Shown here piece after piece: positions 16,752 to 24,124 of a DNA stretch of 49,131 bases. Numbering within the stretch: the first letter of the stretch is position 1; every line of letters begins with the position of its first letter. The stretch covers positions 1 through 49,131 of the forward strand of contig DIYF01000163.1 of NCBI GenBank assembly GCA_002427745.1, in the 5' to 3' direction. The stretch comes from Roseivirga sp. UBA6061 (GTDB lineage Bacteria; Bacteroidota; Bacteroidia; Cytophagales; Cyclobacteriaceae). The notes under the pieces were generated by a model, which searched no databases, had not been told where the DNA came from, and saw only the letters and a list, made by a program, of their open reading frames with translations. The translations under genes were made by a program, and so were the position numbers.

Positions 16752-16782
16752 AAAGCCCGCAGTAATCACTGCGGGCTTTTTT
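16752..16782. terminator. Bidirectional intrinsic terminator
   Basis: 12-bp perfect stem AAAGCCCGCAGT (16752-16763) and its complement (16768-16779), loop AATC, T-run to 16782. It serves the convergent genes ending at 16653 and 16787. Confidence 0.92.
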
Positions 16783-16786
16783 ACAA

Positions 16787-18097
16787 TCAGATTTGTTTAT
16801 TCACATTCCAGTAGGCACTTACCTGGCCATACTGAAAGTGGATAGGGTTGTGAGAAGGGTCTTTTCTCCACAGGTAGAGATCAGGGTTTTTCTGGAAGAG
16901 CAGGATGATATCCGATCCGCCAAACATAAACTTCCCGAACTCATCTCCCTTCTGTACTTTTTTGCCTTCCAGCTTCTTGGTATACATGTCCACTCCGGAT
17001 ACCTGCGCCATACCAATGGGAACCGCGGCTACCATACCGATGGGTTTTCCGGCATCTACTACAAAGACACCCCGGGCCTGCTGAAATTCGTAGCCTCCCT
17101 GAGAGCTGTCCGGAGCGTCAAACTCTCCATCTGCTGTCAGATTCACATCCAGGAACACCTTGCCCCGTACTTTGCGACACTCCATCACTTTACCGTCTAC
17201 CGGAGAATGGAATCTGTGGTAATCAAAAGGACTGAGGAAATAGTGGACAAAAGTACCTCCATGAAAATGTTTGGCCAGTTTCTTATCGTCCAGCAGCTCT
17301 TCTACGGTAAATACAGAATGGGTACCCTTTAATTTAAGGCTGGTAGGTTGCCCGTTGATACCGAGCACTTCCCCTTTCTCGTTGATCGGGTATTCCATTT
17401 TGTAGGTACAATCTGCAGGCGACACGATGGCGTTGTTATTACCCGGCTCTGCGATAGGGCGCAGCGGGCTGCGACCGGTCTTTTTGTTCGCTCCATTGAA
17501 TTCGCGATAGAAGAATTCATTGAAAGATTTCCAGCTTTTCGCCTGATCAATGTACCATTCCATATTGTACATGGGGTCGGCAATAATGGAGGCCAGTGTA
17601 TGGTGATTGAGTGATTCTTTGGTGTTAAGGAATTCGCCCCAGTCAATGGCAAATTTGTCCAGCCATTCGGCAAAAGAAAAGTCGCCATTTTTGTAGTCCT
17701 GAAGGGTACCTTCAATTGTAGGTGCCGGCTGATCTACCAGGAAATAAAACTGGCAAAGCAGGTCATACACCTTCTGGTTGTAGCCGTTCTGCTCATCAGT
17801 ACTGGTCCAGGCTGCAGGATAGTCGGGATCGTCTTCTTCATTAGGTATAAGTACCAGGTACTTTTCTATATAGTCCAGGTAGGCTTCCGGAGAGTCAGGC
17901 CAGCCCTGGCCATCGCCACCGAATACATTGTCCAGCGCATGATAAAGATCCGGGTTTAGCTGGCTCCAGGCTTTTTGCTGTGCTACGAGCAAAGAAATTT
18001 CCAGTGCCATGGAAAACTTTTCATCTTTTTCAATCTGTTTTTTCAGTTGTTTGTAGGCCTTGGTGGTCTTAGGCCATTTGGGGTTAGATGGTCTCAT
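16787..18097 (-). CDS. Phosphatidylserine decarboxylase-family protein
   Basis: 436 residues. The N-terminal half resembles the PSDC extension (LNHHTLASIIADP, KSWKSFNEFFYREF). The C-terminal half is a PS-decarboxylase domain with IVSPADCTYK, FHGGTFVHYFLSPFDYHRFHSPVDG (catalytic-type His), and a C-terminal FGGSDIILLF. In this family a Gly-Ser bond is self-cleaved and the Ser becomes the pyruvoyl group. Here the motif reads GGSD in place of the classic LGST. Family members make phosphatidylethanolamine or act on related amino-acid substrates. There is no signal or TM segment, and the long PSDC form suggests a soluble specialised enzyme rather than the housekeeping Psd. Confidence 0.85.
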   Translation of the reverse strand: MRPSNPKWPKTTKAYKQLKKQIEKDEKFSMALEISLLVAQQKAWSQLNPDLYHALDNVFGGDGQGWPDSPEAYLDYIEKYLVLIPNEEDDPDYPAAWTSTDEQNGYNQKVYDLLCQFYFLVDQPAPTIEGTLQDYKNGDFSFAEWLDKFAIDWGEFLNTKESLNHHTLASIIADPMYNMEWYIDQAKSWKSFNEFFYREFNGANKKTGRSPLRPIAEPGNNNAIVSPADCTYKMEYPINEKGEVLGINGQPTSLKLKGTHSVFTVEELLDDKKLAKHFHGGTFVHYFLSPFDYHRFHSPVDGKVMECRKVRGKVFLDVNLTADGEFDAPDSSQGGYEFQQARGVFVVDAGKPIGMVAAVPIGMAQVSGVDMYTKKLEGKKVQKGDEFGKFMFGGSDIILLFQKNPDLYLWRKDPSHNPIHFQYGQVSAYWNVNKQI

Positions 18098-18342
18098 TTT
18101 TAATTGTGTTTGGTTTTAGTGTATTGATTTGAATGCTTTCTGGTCAGGCTGATAAAGTCATGCCGCGCTCTGGTATATGCGTTCTTCGGAAGAACAACCA
18201 GGGCCATCATTTAGCTGTCATATGTGTTCTCGTGTTTTACTCTTTTGTCTGTTTTAATCTCAGGTTCTTCCCGGGTTTTCACCGGCCTTTTCTCAGTTAA
18301 ACCATATGAGTAGCGCCAGTTCACATGACCCGGAACCTGACC

Positions 18343-18981
18343 CTAAATAATCCCCTTCTCCAGGCATAGCTTCACCAGCTCCGTGGTGTTTTTTACGCCC
18401 AGCTTATGGAGGATATTCCTTCTGTGGGTTTTTACAGTATGTGGACTGATAAACAGTACTTCAGCCACCTCATTACCATTTTTACCCAGCGAAAGCTGCT
18501 TGATGATCTCTACCTCTCTTTCTGACAGTTGATTGACGAGATCAGTATCCGTAGCCCCTTTATTTCCTCTCAGGAATTCAAAGAGTTGTTCGTTGACCTT
18601 CTTATGAAAATAATCCTCTCCGCGAGATACTTTTTGAACCGCTTCTACCAGCTCAGGCTTTGAGGCATCTTTGAGGATATAGCCCCGGGCATTCTGTTCC
18701 AGGGCCCGCTTGATCTGGCGAATGTCCTGATGCATCGTGAGCATCAGCGTAGGAATGTCATGACCGGCATCCTGAATAAGCTTCATGGTCTCAATACCAT
18801 CGATCACCGGCATGCTGATGTCCATGATAATCACATCAGGCGTATGCTGTTCAAGCAGGGGGAGGGCCTCATTTCCGTTGGTGGTGCTGGCCACGATGTC
18901 TATGCCATCTTCAGGCTGAAACATGCTCTTAAGGCCATGCGCAAAGAGGTGATGGTCGTCTACTACTAATACTTTGATCAT
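18343..18981 (-). CDS. NarL/FixJ-family response regulator (partner of TPR kinase)
   Basis: 212 residues. The receiver has DD at 8-9, Asp54 in VIIMDISMP, T in MLTMHQD and Lys in GYILKDAS. The C-terminal LuxR HTH covers about 148-208 (LSEREVEIIKQLSLGKNGNEVAEVL, SPHTVKTHRRNILHKL). It starts 1 nt after the kinase stop on the minus strand and is the last gene of the operon that begins with the acidic-tail orphan at 21859. Confidence 0.95.
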   Translation of the reverse strand: MIKVLVVDDHHLFAHGLKSMFQPEDGIDIVASTTNGNEALPLLEQHTPDVIIMDISMPVIDGIETMKLIQDAGHDIPTLMLTMHQDIRQIKRALEQNARGYILKDASKPELVEAVQKVSRGEDYFHKKVNEQLFEFLRGNKGATDTDLVNQLSEREVEIIKQLSLGKNGNEVAEVLFISPHTVKTHRRNILHKLGVKNTTELVKLCLEKGII

Positions 18982-18982
18982 T

Positions 18983-21340
18983 TTATGCCATTTCAGGTTG
19001 TAGTATCAAAGGGAGGTCTACCAGTATGGTAGTCCCCTTGCCGGAAGTACTGTCTATCGTAATTTCACCATCAAACTCTTCTATGCGTGATACCAGGTTT
19101 TTTAAACCAATGCCATCGCCTTTGATGCTTGTGTCGTTTTCGTCAAAGCCTCTTCCGTTGTCCTCCACAATAATGCTGACGAGCTCATCAAGACAGGTGA
19201 GCTGAATGCTGATCTGATTGGCCTCTGAATGCCTCAGCGCATTGCTCAGGAACTCCTGAACCATACGGTAGATAAAGATCTCGAGGTTGGTATCGAGCCT
19301 GTCGCTATAGTTTGAAGCAGTAAACTGCACTTTGATGCCATTAGCTCCGGATACCGATTGGGCCAGATCCTTTAAGGCGGTAGTCAGCCCGAAAGACTCT
19401 GAAATACCCATATGCAGGTTGTGCGCAATGCCTCGTACGTCATTACAGGCCTTATCTACCAGGCTGTTTACTGTTTGTACCTGCTCCTGGTTTTTGAGAG
19501 ACTTTTCACGTTCAAAAATGCCCTGCAGGTTTACTTTTACCGTAGCGAGGATACTCCCCAGGTGGTCGTGCAGGTCTTTGGCCAGTCGCTGACGCTCCTG
19601 TTCTTCACCGGCTATGCGTGCCTCCAGGTTTTTGGTACGTTGTTCGTCCAGTAGTGATTCTATTTTTCTTTTATGTTGGGCCTGTTCTTCTTCTTCTTTC
19701 AAACGAGCCAGGGAAAGCCGCTGTCTGTAATAGATATAGATTACCAGTGCCAGTACTGATAAAGCGATTGCCACCACCAGATAAGTGGTGATTCTGGCTT
19801 TCTGCTTTTCTGCAATGGCTTCATTCCTTTCTATTTCGGTATTGGCCAGATCATTTTCCAGGGCTAGCTCGCTGATTCTCTTGTCTTTCTGAACAGACTC
19901 ATATTGCTCCTGGAGCTCCGCGATTTGTCTGCTTTTTTCAACATTATCCAGGCTGTCTTTTACATCCTGATATTGAAGTCGATAGGAAAGTGCTCTTTTG
20001 GTATTTCCCAGTGCCTCATATACTTCCGATAGCCCCAACAAGTTTGCCCTGGACAATTGCGGAAGTTCGTATTTTCTGGCAAGCCGCAGGCCCTCCCGGT
20101 AGTTGCTCAGCGCTTTATCGAATTGCCTGTTTTCATATTGAAATACAGCCAGGCTGGTAAGCACCTTGCCCATATTAGGTTCATCGTCAATTTCTCTTTT
20201 CAGTTCCAGGCATAAATCGAAATACTTTTTAGCCATGGTTTTGTTGCCTAGTCCTGCATAAGTCCGGGCCAGCCCATGATACGTTTCTGAAAGCCCCTTT
20301 GGTATTTGCTGATCCTCGTAAATTCTTGCAGCAGCCTGAAATGTTTTCAGTGCTTCTGACCACTGACTATTGATCTCCTGTAGGTCAGCCAGGTTTAGGT
20401 ATATCTCAGCTTTTGACGCATTTTCAATACCTTCTTTTCTACTTTCCAGGGCTTGCATGTAATAGTCTTTGGCTTCCATCGTTTTACCCTGTTCTTTTAA
20501 TACCCCGGCAAGGTTTATAAGTGTATTGAGTCGCAACTCATCTGCCTGAAGAGAGTCATAGATAGACAGGCCCTTAACATAGTGCTTTGCTGAAAGAGCA
20601 TAAAACCCCAATTTGTAGTAAGACACTCCCAGGTTATTCTCTAAGCGGCCAATACCCTCTGCATAATTGGCTTGCCTATAAAAGGGAAGGGAGCGGTTAT
20701 AATATTCAATGGCTCTTCTCGATTGACCGACTGAATAGTAATAGTTCCCCAGGTTGAGTATGGTTTTGGCGGTGGAAAGTGGGTCATCTAATCGCTCCTT
20801 AATGGTAATACTCTCTTCATAATAATACAAAGAGCTATCGGCCTGTCCGAGTTGACGGTGAACATTGCCCATGTTTTGGAGGGCCTTGGCCCACGTTGCA
20901 GAGTCGTTGGCATCTTGGGCGTACTGAAGACTCTTGCGGTATTGATCTAAGCTCTCGTTAAAATTTCCGCGCCTTTTGGCAAGTACGCCCAGCAAGTTGT
21001 AAGTAGAAGATAAAGTCGGATAATCTTTAACTTCGCCACCGAGTGTTATGGCCTTTTTTGCGTAGTAGAGAGTGCTGTCATAGTTTTTTTGGAGGTACAT
21101 TGTTTTGGCCCGGAGCCAATTACCTATCGTCTTTACGTTTTTAAGTTTTCTTTTAGGGCTTTCATTTTCTGCCTTTTCCAACAGGAGGAAGGCAGAATCA
21201 GGGTCGGTTTTAGCAAGGCCGTCATCCTGTTTATGAAGTAGGGCAGCCTGCTCAGAAATGTTCTGAGCAGGCAACTTAAAAGTGATCAATATCCCAAGTG
21301 TTAATAAGGATATGCAAAAAGAAAACTCTGATTTCTTCAC
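18983..21340 (-). CDS. TPR-containing sensor histidine kinase (HisKA_3)
   Basis: 785 residues. A signal-like hydrophobic N-terminus (residues about 7-25, FCISLLTLGILITFKLPAQ) is followed by a long periplasmic TPR array to about residue 470, with units such as LYYAKKAITLGGEV, ALQNMGNVHRQLGQADSSL and YYNRSLPFYRQA. Then come a coiled coil, one TM helix (TTYLVVAIALSVLALVIYIYY), a second coiled coil and the HisKA_3 box ERQRLAKDLHDHLGSIL (His near 590). The HATPase_c domain has MVQEFLSNALRHSEA, EDNGRGFDE and DGIGLKNLVSRI. The TPRs probably bind a periplasmic peptide or protein. Upstream by 30 nt is the acidic-tail orphan. Confidence 0.93.
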   Translation of the reverse strand: MKKSEFSFCISLLTLGILITFKLPAQNISEQAALLHKQDDGLAKTDPDSAFLLLEKAENESPKRKLKNVKTIGNWLRAKTMYLQKNYDSTLYYAKKAITLGGEVKDYPTLSSTYNLLGVLAKRRGNFNESLDQYRKSLQYAQDANDSATWAKALQNMGNVHRQLGQADSSLYYYEESITIKERLDDPLSTAKTILNLGNYYYSVGQSRRAIEYYNRSLPFYRQANYAEGIGRLENNLGVSYYKLGFYALSAKHYVKGLSIYDSLQADELRLNTLINLAGVLKEQGKTMEAKDYYMQALESRKEGIENASKAEIYLNLADLQEINSQWSEALKTFQAAARIYEDQQIPKGLSETYHGLARTYAGLGNKTMAKKYFDLCLELKREIDDEPNMGKVLTSLAVFQYENRQFDKALSNYREGLRLARKYELPQLSRANLLGLSEVYEALGNTKRALSYRLQYQDVKDSLDNVEKSRQIAELQEQYESVQKDKRISELALENDLANTEIERNEAIAEKQKARITTYLVVAIALSVLALVIYIYYRQRLSLARLKEEEEQAQHKRKIESLLDEQRTKNLEARIAGEEQERQRLAKDLHDHLGSILATVKVNLQGIFEREKSLKNQEQVQTVNSLVDKACNDVRGIAHNLHMGISESFGLTTALKDLAQSVSGANGIKVQFTASNYSDRLDTNLEIFIYRMVQEFLSNALRHSEANQISIQLTCLDELVSIIVEDNGRGFDENDTSIKGDGIGLKNLVSRIEEFDGEITIDSTSGKGTTILVDLPLILQPEMA

Positions 21341-21370
21341 TATCTAATGATACTAAAATGCAGCCTTAAA

Positions 21371-21859
21371 TCATATTTCGTCTTCATCCTCCACAATTAC
21401 CTGTGTACCGGAGCCTTCCTCAGGATCTCCTGATGATGTAGTTATGAGTATTTGTTTCCCTCTGATTTTATCTGTTTTGTCACTGTCAAATTCAATTCTG
21501 TAATTAAGAATGGCAGTAGGTACATTGCCAGATTCTCCAGCCTTTGCATAGTTGAGGAAAATCATAATATTTTTGCCCATAGTCACGCACTGTACGGCAT
21601 TATTAGGGTCAATAGAGTACCCGTCCCCTACATGTACATTGATATTGAGTACGTAGCAGTTGCCGGCTGAATGATACTTAAAGTGGGTAAGAGGCTTTAA
21701 TATCAGGTGCTGCTGCTCAAGTGTATATTCATTAGTTGAAGATACCAGTGGGATGTATCCTGCTTCTGAGATATTTGTTTTACCTATTTCTACCTTGGCC
21801 AGCCTTCTGATGTTTTCACTAACTGGTCCTTTCGCGGTTTGTTCGATTTCTGGTTTCAT
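21371..21859 (-). CDS. Orphan protein with peptide-like acidic C-terminal tail (PEEG...EDEDEI)
   Basis: Unrecognised 162-residue protein counted from the ATG at 21859; an upstream ATG at 21913 would add 18 residues. There is no signal peptide. The body is predicted beta-rich (CYVLNINVHVGDGYSI, NIMIFLNYAKAG, AILNYRIEFDSD). The last 17 residues, PEEGSGTQVIVEDEDEI, align without gaps to the post-GG cores of the two small peptides at 27619 and 27831, with 12 of 17 positions identical in all three. It is first in an operon with the TPR kinase and its regulator. This parallels the CPPC-tail cassettes, where an orphan with a special C-terminus precedes a NarL-type system. Confidence 0.7.
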   Translation of the reverse strand: MKPEIEQTAKGPVSENIRRLAKVEIGKTNISEAGYIPLVSSTNEYTLEQQHLILKPLTHFKYHSAGNCYVLNINVHVGDGYSIDPNNAVQCVTMGKNIMIFLNYAKAGESGNVPTAILNYRIEFDSDKTDKIRGKQILITTSSGDPEEGSGTQVIVEDEDEI

Positions 21860-22097
21860 GACTATTTTGGTTTTAAATGTTGGTAATACTCCAAAATTAA
21901 AAGAGCTGTTCATTTTCCCACTACCCCCAATGGGGTATTCGTCAAATACTCCTGCCTAACTCTGAAGGGGTACTCTCAATATTCAATTTTGGGAGTATCA
22001 AACCGAGATGTCAATCCCCCACCTTTGAAATGTCAGCCACGACAAAGGAGTAGCTCGAAAATCCTGAACAGAGTAGAGATAAAAAATCAATTCAGTC
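21860..22097. other. Divergent intergenic region before RNA copy 2
   Basis: About 240 nt without coding potential, apart from a possible 18-codon upstream extension of the minus-strand gene. It holds the half-site cluster described separately and presumably two divergent promoters. A CTCGAAAATCCTGAACA stretch (22052-22068) has a loosely similar copy near 23863, downstream of the third RNA-linked gene. Confidence 0.4.
21932..21999. promoter_or_regulatory. Cluster of GGGGTAYTC-type half-sites, including one dyad
   Basis: GGGGTATT-cgtca-AATACTCC (21932-21952) is an 8-bp dyad with one mismatch. GGGGTACTC (21967-21975) and GGGAGTATC (21991-21999) are further copies. They lie between the divergent acidic-tail gene and the RNA-element gene at 22205, next to a NarL-type regulator operon. 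They are candidate regulator binding sites. Confidence 0.4.
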
Positions 22098-22182
22098 AGT
22101 GGAGCAGTACCCACTTAAATAAACGGCCTTTCCCGGAAGGTTTTATCCGGGAGGCGGAAACCGAAAAGCCATAAAGAGTAGG
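22098..22182 (+). ncRNA. Structured leader-RNA-like element, copy 2
   Basis: Hairpin 1 is AGTGG (22098-22102) with CCACT, with GAGCAG in the loop. Hairpin 2 has stem CCCGG (22132-22136) with CCGGG (22147-22151), plus the flanking CC-UU-U and A-GG arrangement shared with copies 1 and 3. Then come GGCGGAAACCGAAAAGCC and AAAGAGTAGG ending at 22182, 22 nt before the ATG at 22205. The stem bases differ from copy 1 but pairing is kept. Confidence 0.72.
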
Positions 22183-22204
22183 ACTTACATCAAATATTTA
22201 AATC

Positions 22205-22636
22205 ATGTCACAAGTACAATTACCAATTCAATTTTTACCGGTAACACCCGGTCAACCGATTCCAAGTATGGCCATGAATGAGGAAGGACAAATTTTTATG
22301 TCACAACTTGATGGTGATCAGATTTTTCTCAGAATGAGCCCGAACAGGGGAGGCATTTGGGGAGAGCCTATTACGGTAACCAACGCTACTTCACCAAGAG
22401 CAGCCTCAATTGCCTTCGTTGGTCCTACACTCTTTGTTGCCTGGACCTCCAGTGACGGCTCTCATACGCTGTATTATACATTCTCCGATGATGATGGAAG
22501 AACTTTTCAACCGGTGACACAGGTTGCGGATGTGGTGACACTGGACAGTCCGGTAATCATCGGTGGTGCCTTTGCATCTGTCATCTTTACACAGCCAGAT
22601 GGCCGTACCGGTATTGTTACTTTACCACAATTTTAG
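22205..22636 (+). CDS. Small BNR/sialidase-blade-like orphan protein
   Basis: 143 residues without signal peptide. YYTFSDDDGRTFQPVTQV resembles an Asp-box (S-x-D-x-G-x-x-F/W) of BNR/sialidase-type beta-propellers. An earlier SPNRGGIWGEPITVTNA looks like a second, degenerate one. A complete propeller needs about six blades, so at roughly two to three blades it is a fragment-like single unit or must oligomerise. It is preceded by RNA-like copy 2 and followed 160 nt later by another orphan. Confidence 0.62.
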   Translation: MSQVQLPIQFLPVTPGQPIPSMAMNEEGQIFMSQLDGDQIFLRMSPNRGGIWGEPITVTNATSPRAASIAFVGPTLFVAWTSSDGSHTLYYTFSDDDGRTFQPVTQVADVVTLDSPVIIGGAFASVIFTQPDGRTGIVTLPQF

Positions 22637-22796
22637 GATCAGAGGAGCATCTCTCTGGTTACCCGATTTTTATGATCAAAACAACCTTTTTCGGGATGTT
22701 TTACCAGAAAGATGCAAACCAATCGCGCTCGCTGGAAAACTCTGACGGATGCGAAAAAACCATAACACTAGATTTTTAATAATTAATAGAACAGCT

Positions 22797-23177
22797 ATGT
22801 CAAGTCAAACAATTACAGTACAAGGCTCCAGTGCTATCTGTGTAAATGCTTCAGAAAGTGGAGGAGCAGGAACCCTGGTAAATAGTGCCGATGCAAAGGT
22901 GGGGGTATTTACTCCAGAGCAAACAGGCAATTATGTGGTGTCACTGAATTCTAATGTGGACTACAGCGGGGCCAGTTTCCCATTGAAACAGGCCATCATT
23001 TTTAACACACAACCCTTAACATCAAATGAGTCTGAAAAGTGGTTTGCGATAGTAGATCAAAGCCAGCCTATTGTGATTAGTGCTCAGGCCAATAGTAATA
23101 TCTATGTAGTCCTGCTGGATCAGGTGACTTCAGGAGATAACACAGGTCAGGCAGAAGTCACTTTTGATGCAGTATAG
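22797..23177 (+). CDS. Orphan small beta-rich protein, 126 aa
   Basis: Not recognised. The start is placed at the ATG at 22797 (MSSQTITVQGS), because the 16 residues upstream in frame look non-coding and the ATG is preceded by an AT-rich leader. The protein has alternating strands (TITVQGSSAICVNASESG, GNYVVSLNSNVDYSG, SNIYVVLLDQV), giving a small beta-sandwich-like profile. No signal peptide or cysteine pattern was seen. It lies between two RNA-element-led genes and may be co-transcribed with the 22205 gene. No RNA element copy lies directly before it. Confidence 0.62.
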   Translation: MSSQTITVQGSSAICVNASESGGAGTLVNSADAKVGVFTPEQTGNYVVSLNSNVDYSGASFPLKQAIIFNTQPLTSNESEKWFAIVDQSQPIVISAQANSNIYVVLLDQVTSGDNTGQAEVTFDAV

Positions 23178-23210
23178 GTCTAAACCAGACCACCAACCTG
23201 AAATCCTGTT

Positions 23211-23296
23211 TTAGTCGAGCAGGTTCCGCGTAAATAATGGCCTTTCCTCGGAGGTTTAATCGGGGAGGCGAAAGCCGAAAAGCCATACAGAGTAGG
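23211..23296 (+). ncRNA. Structured leader-RNA-like element, copy 3
   Basis: It aligns throughout with copy 2: GAGCAG near 23216, hairpin 2 with CCTCG (23246-23250) and CGGGG (23261-23265) in the same CC-UU-U and A-GG frame, GGCGAAAGCCGAAAAGCC (23267-23284), and CAGAGTAGG ending at 23296. The ATG at 23323 is 26 nt downstream. GGC-GAAA-GCC replaces GG-AAA-CC, another pairing-conserving change. Hairpin 1 is weaker here. Confidence 0.7.
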
Positions 23297-23322
23297 CAAA
23301 GAACCAATAAAAACCAATAATC

Positions 23323-23781
23323 ATGGACTTAAGAACCGTTTTCGGTGAATGGGGTGTAGGACAACCCGTTCACATTCAACAAAAGAATGCTCAAGGCATT
23401 CAAAATTACATCACAGAAGTAGCTGAATTCAGTCCTGAAAGAGTTGCTCTGAAATCTACTGATGAGCAAAACCCATTTATTCTGCTCCTCGCAAGTGAAG
23501 GTGATAAATATGCCCTTCAGCTTGATCCTGGACCAGGTATTGTTCCAAGCTACCTGAAAGGTGAAAACCTCACGGGTGCTATCATGCCTTTGCCACCAGC
23601 ACCAGCTGCTTTAGCCGTAGGTGGTGAAATGACCCTTTCTTCGAACACCCTATTTGTTAAGGTAAACGGACGCGCTGAATTTGCTCGTGCATTCCAAATG
23701 GAGCTCCAAAGCTATATTACTGTAAATAGCAATCACTCTGCTCCTCAGCACTATACTTTGACTGGGCTTTTGAGAAAGTAA
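23323..23781 (+). CDS. Orphan protein, 152 aa, behind RNA element
   Basis: Not recognised. There is no signal peptide. The start reads MDLRTVFGEWGVGQPVHIQQ and strands are likely at FILLLASEGDKYALQLD. A Pro-rich linker (MPLPPAPAAL) leads to a second beta-rich half (LSSNTLFVKVNGRAEFARAF). RNA-like copy 3 lies 26 nt before the start, and a strong terminator follows at 23902. Confidence 0.65.
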   Translation: MDLRTVFGEWGVGQPVHIQQKNAQGIQNYITEVAEFSPERVALKSTDEQNPFILLLASEGDKYALQLDPGPGIVPSYLKGENLTGAIMPLPPAPAALAVGGEMTLSSNTLFVKVNGRAEFARAFQMELQSYITVNSNHSAPQHYTLTGLLRK

Positions 23782-23901
23782 GGTAGATAAAACTCATACT
23801 GATCCCGGTATTTTGCTCAGATCAGTAATCTGAAAACCGGTTTTCGAGCCGGGACAATAATCTACTCGAAATCCAGAACACTAAACCAATACGGGTAGAT
23901 G

Positions 23902-23928
23902 GACCTCAGCGAAAGCTGAGGTCTTTTT
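23902..23928 (+). terminator. Intrinsic terminator with GAAA loop
   Basis: 9-bp perfect stem GACCTCAGC / GCTGAGGTC with a GAAA tetraloop (23911-23914) and five Ts. It ends the run of RNA-linked orphan genes. Confidence 0.93.
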
Positions 23929-24124
23929 GCTTTATGTCCTCTGGACCATCCCGGTAGTCTTAATTGATGATAATAATTCTCAGTGTGTTGGAATCTAGCA
24001 GAATATTAGTGCTTAAATATCTATTATGTATATTAAGTGAGTCAAACACGGTGGATATAGGTTCATTAAGCGCTATTCTTCTGTTTATCGGTTTTGATTT
24101 TTTGAAATTTATCGTTTGTTGTTC

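Noticed and set aside
18181..18195. GTTCTTC-G-GAAGAAC palindrome upstream of the decarboxylase-like gene
   Set aside because: A single short dyad without a second copy or clear promoter relation. It may be chance.
22749..22796. Upstream ATG extension of the 126-aa orphan
   Set aside because: The added 16 residues (basic, then stop-rich AT leader in other frames) look non-coding, and the ATG at 22797 has the more typical leader.
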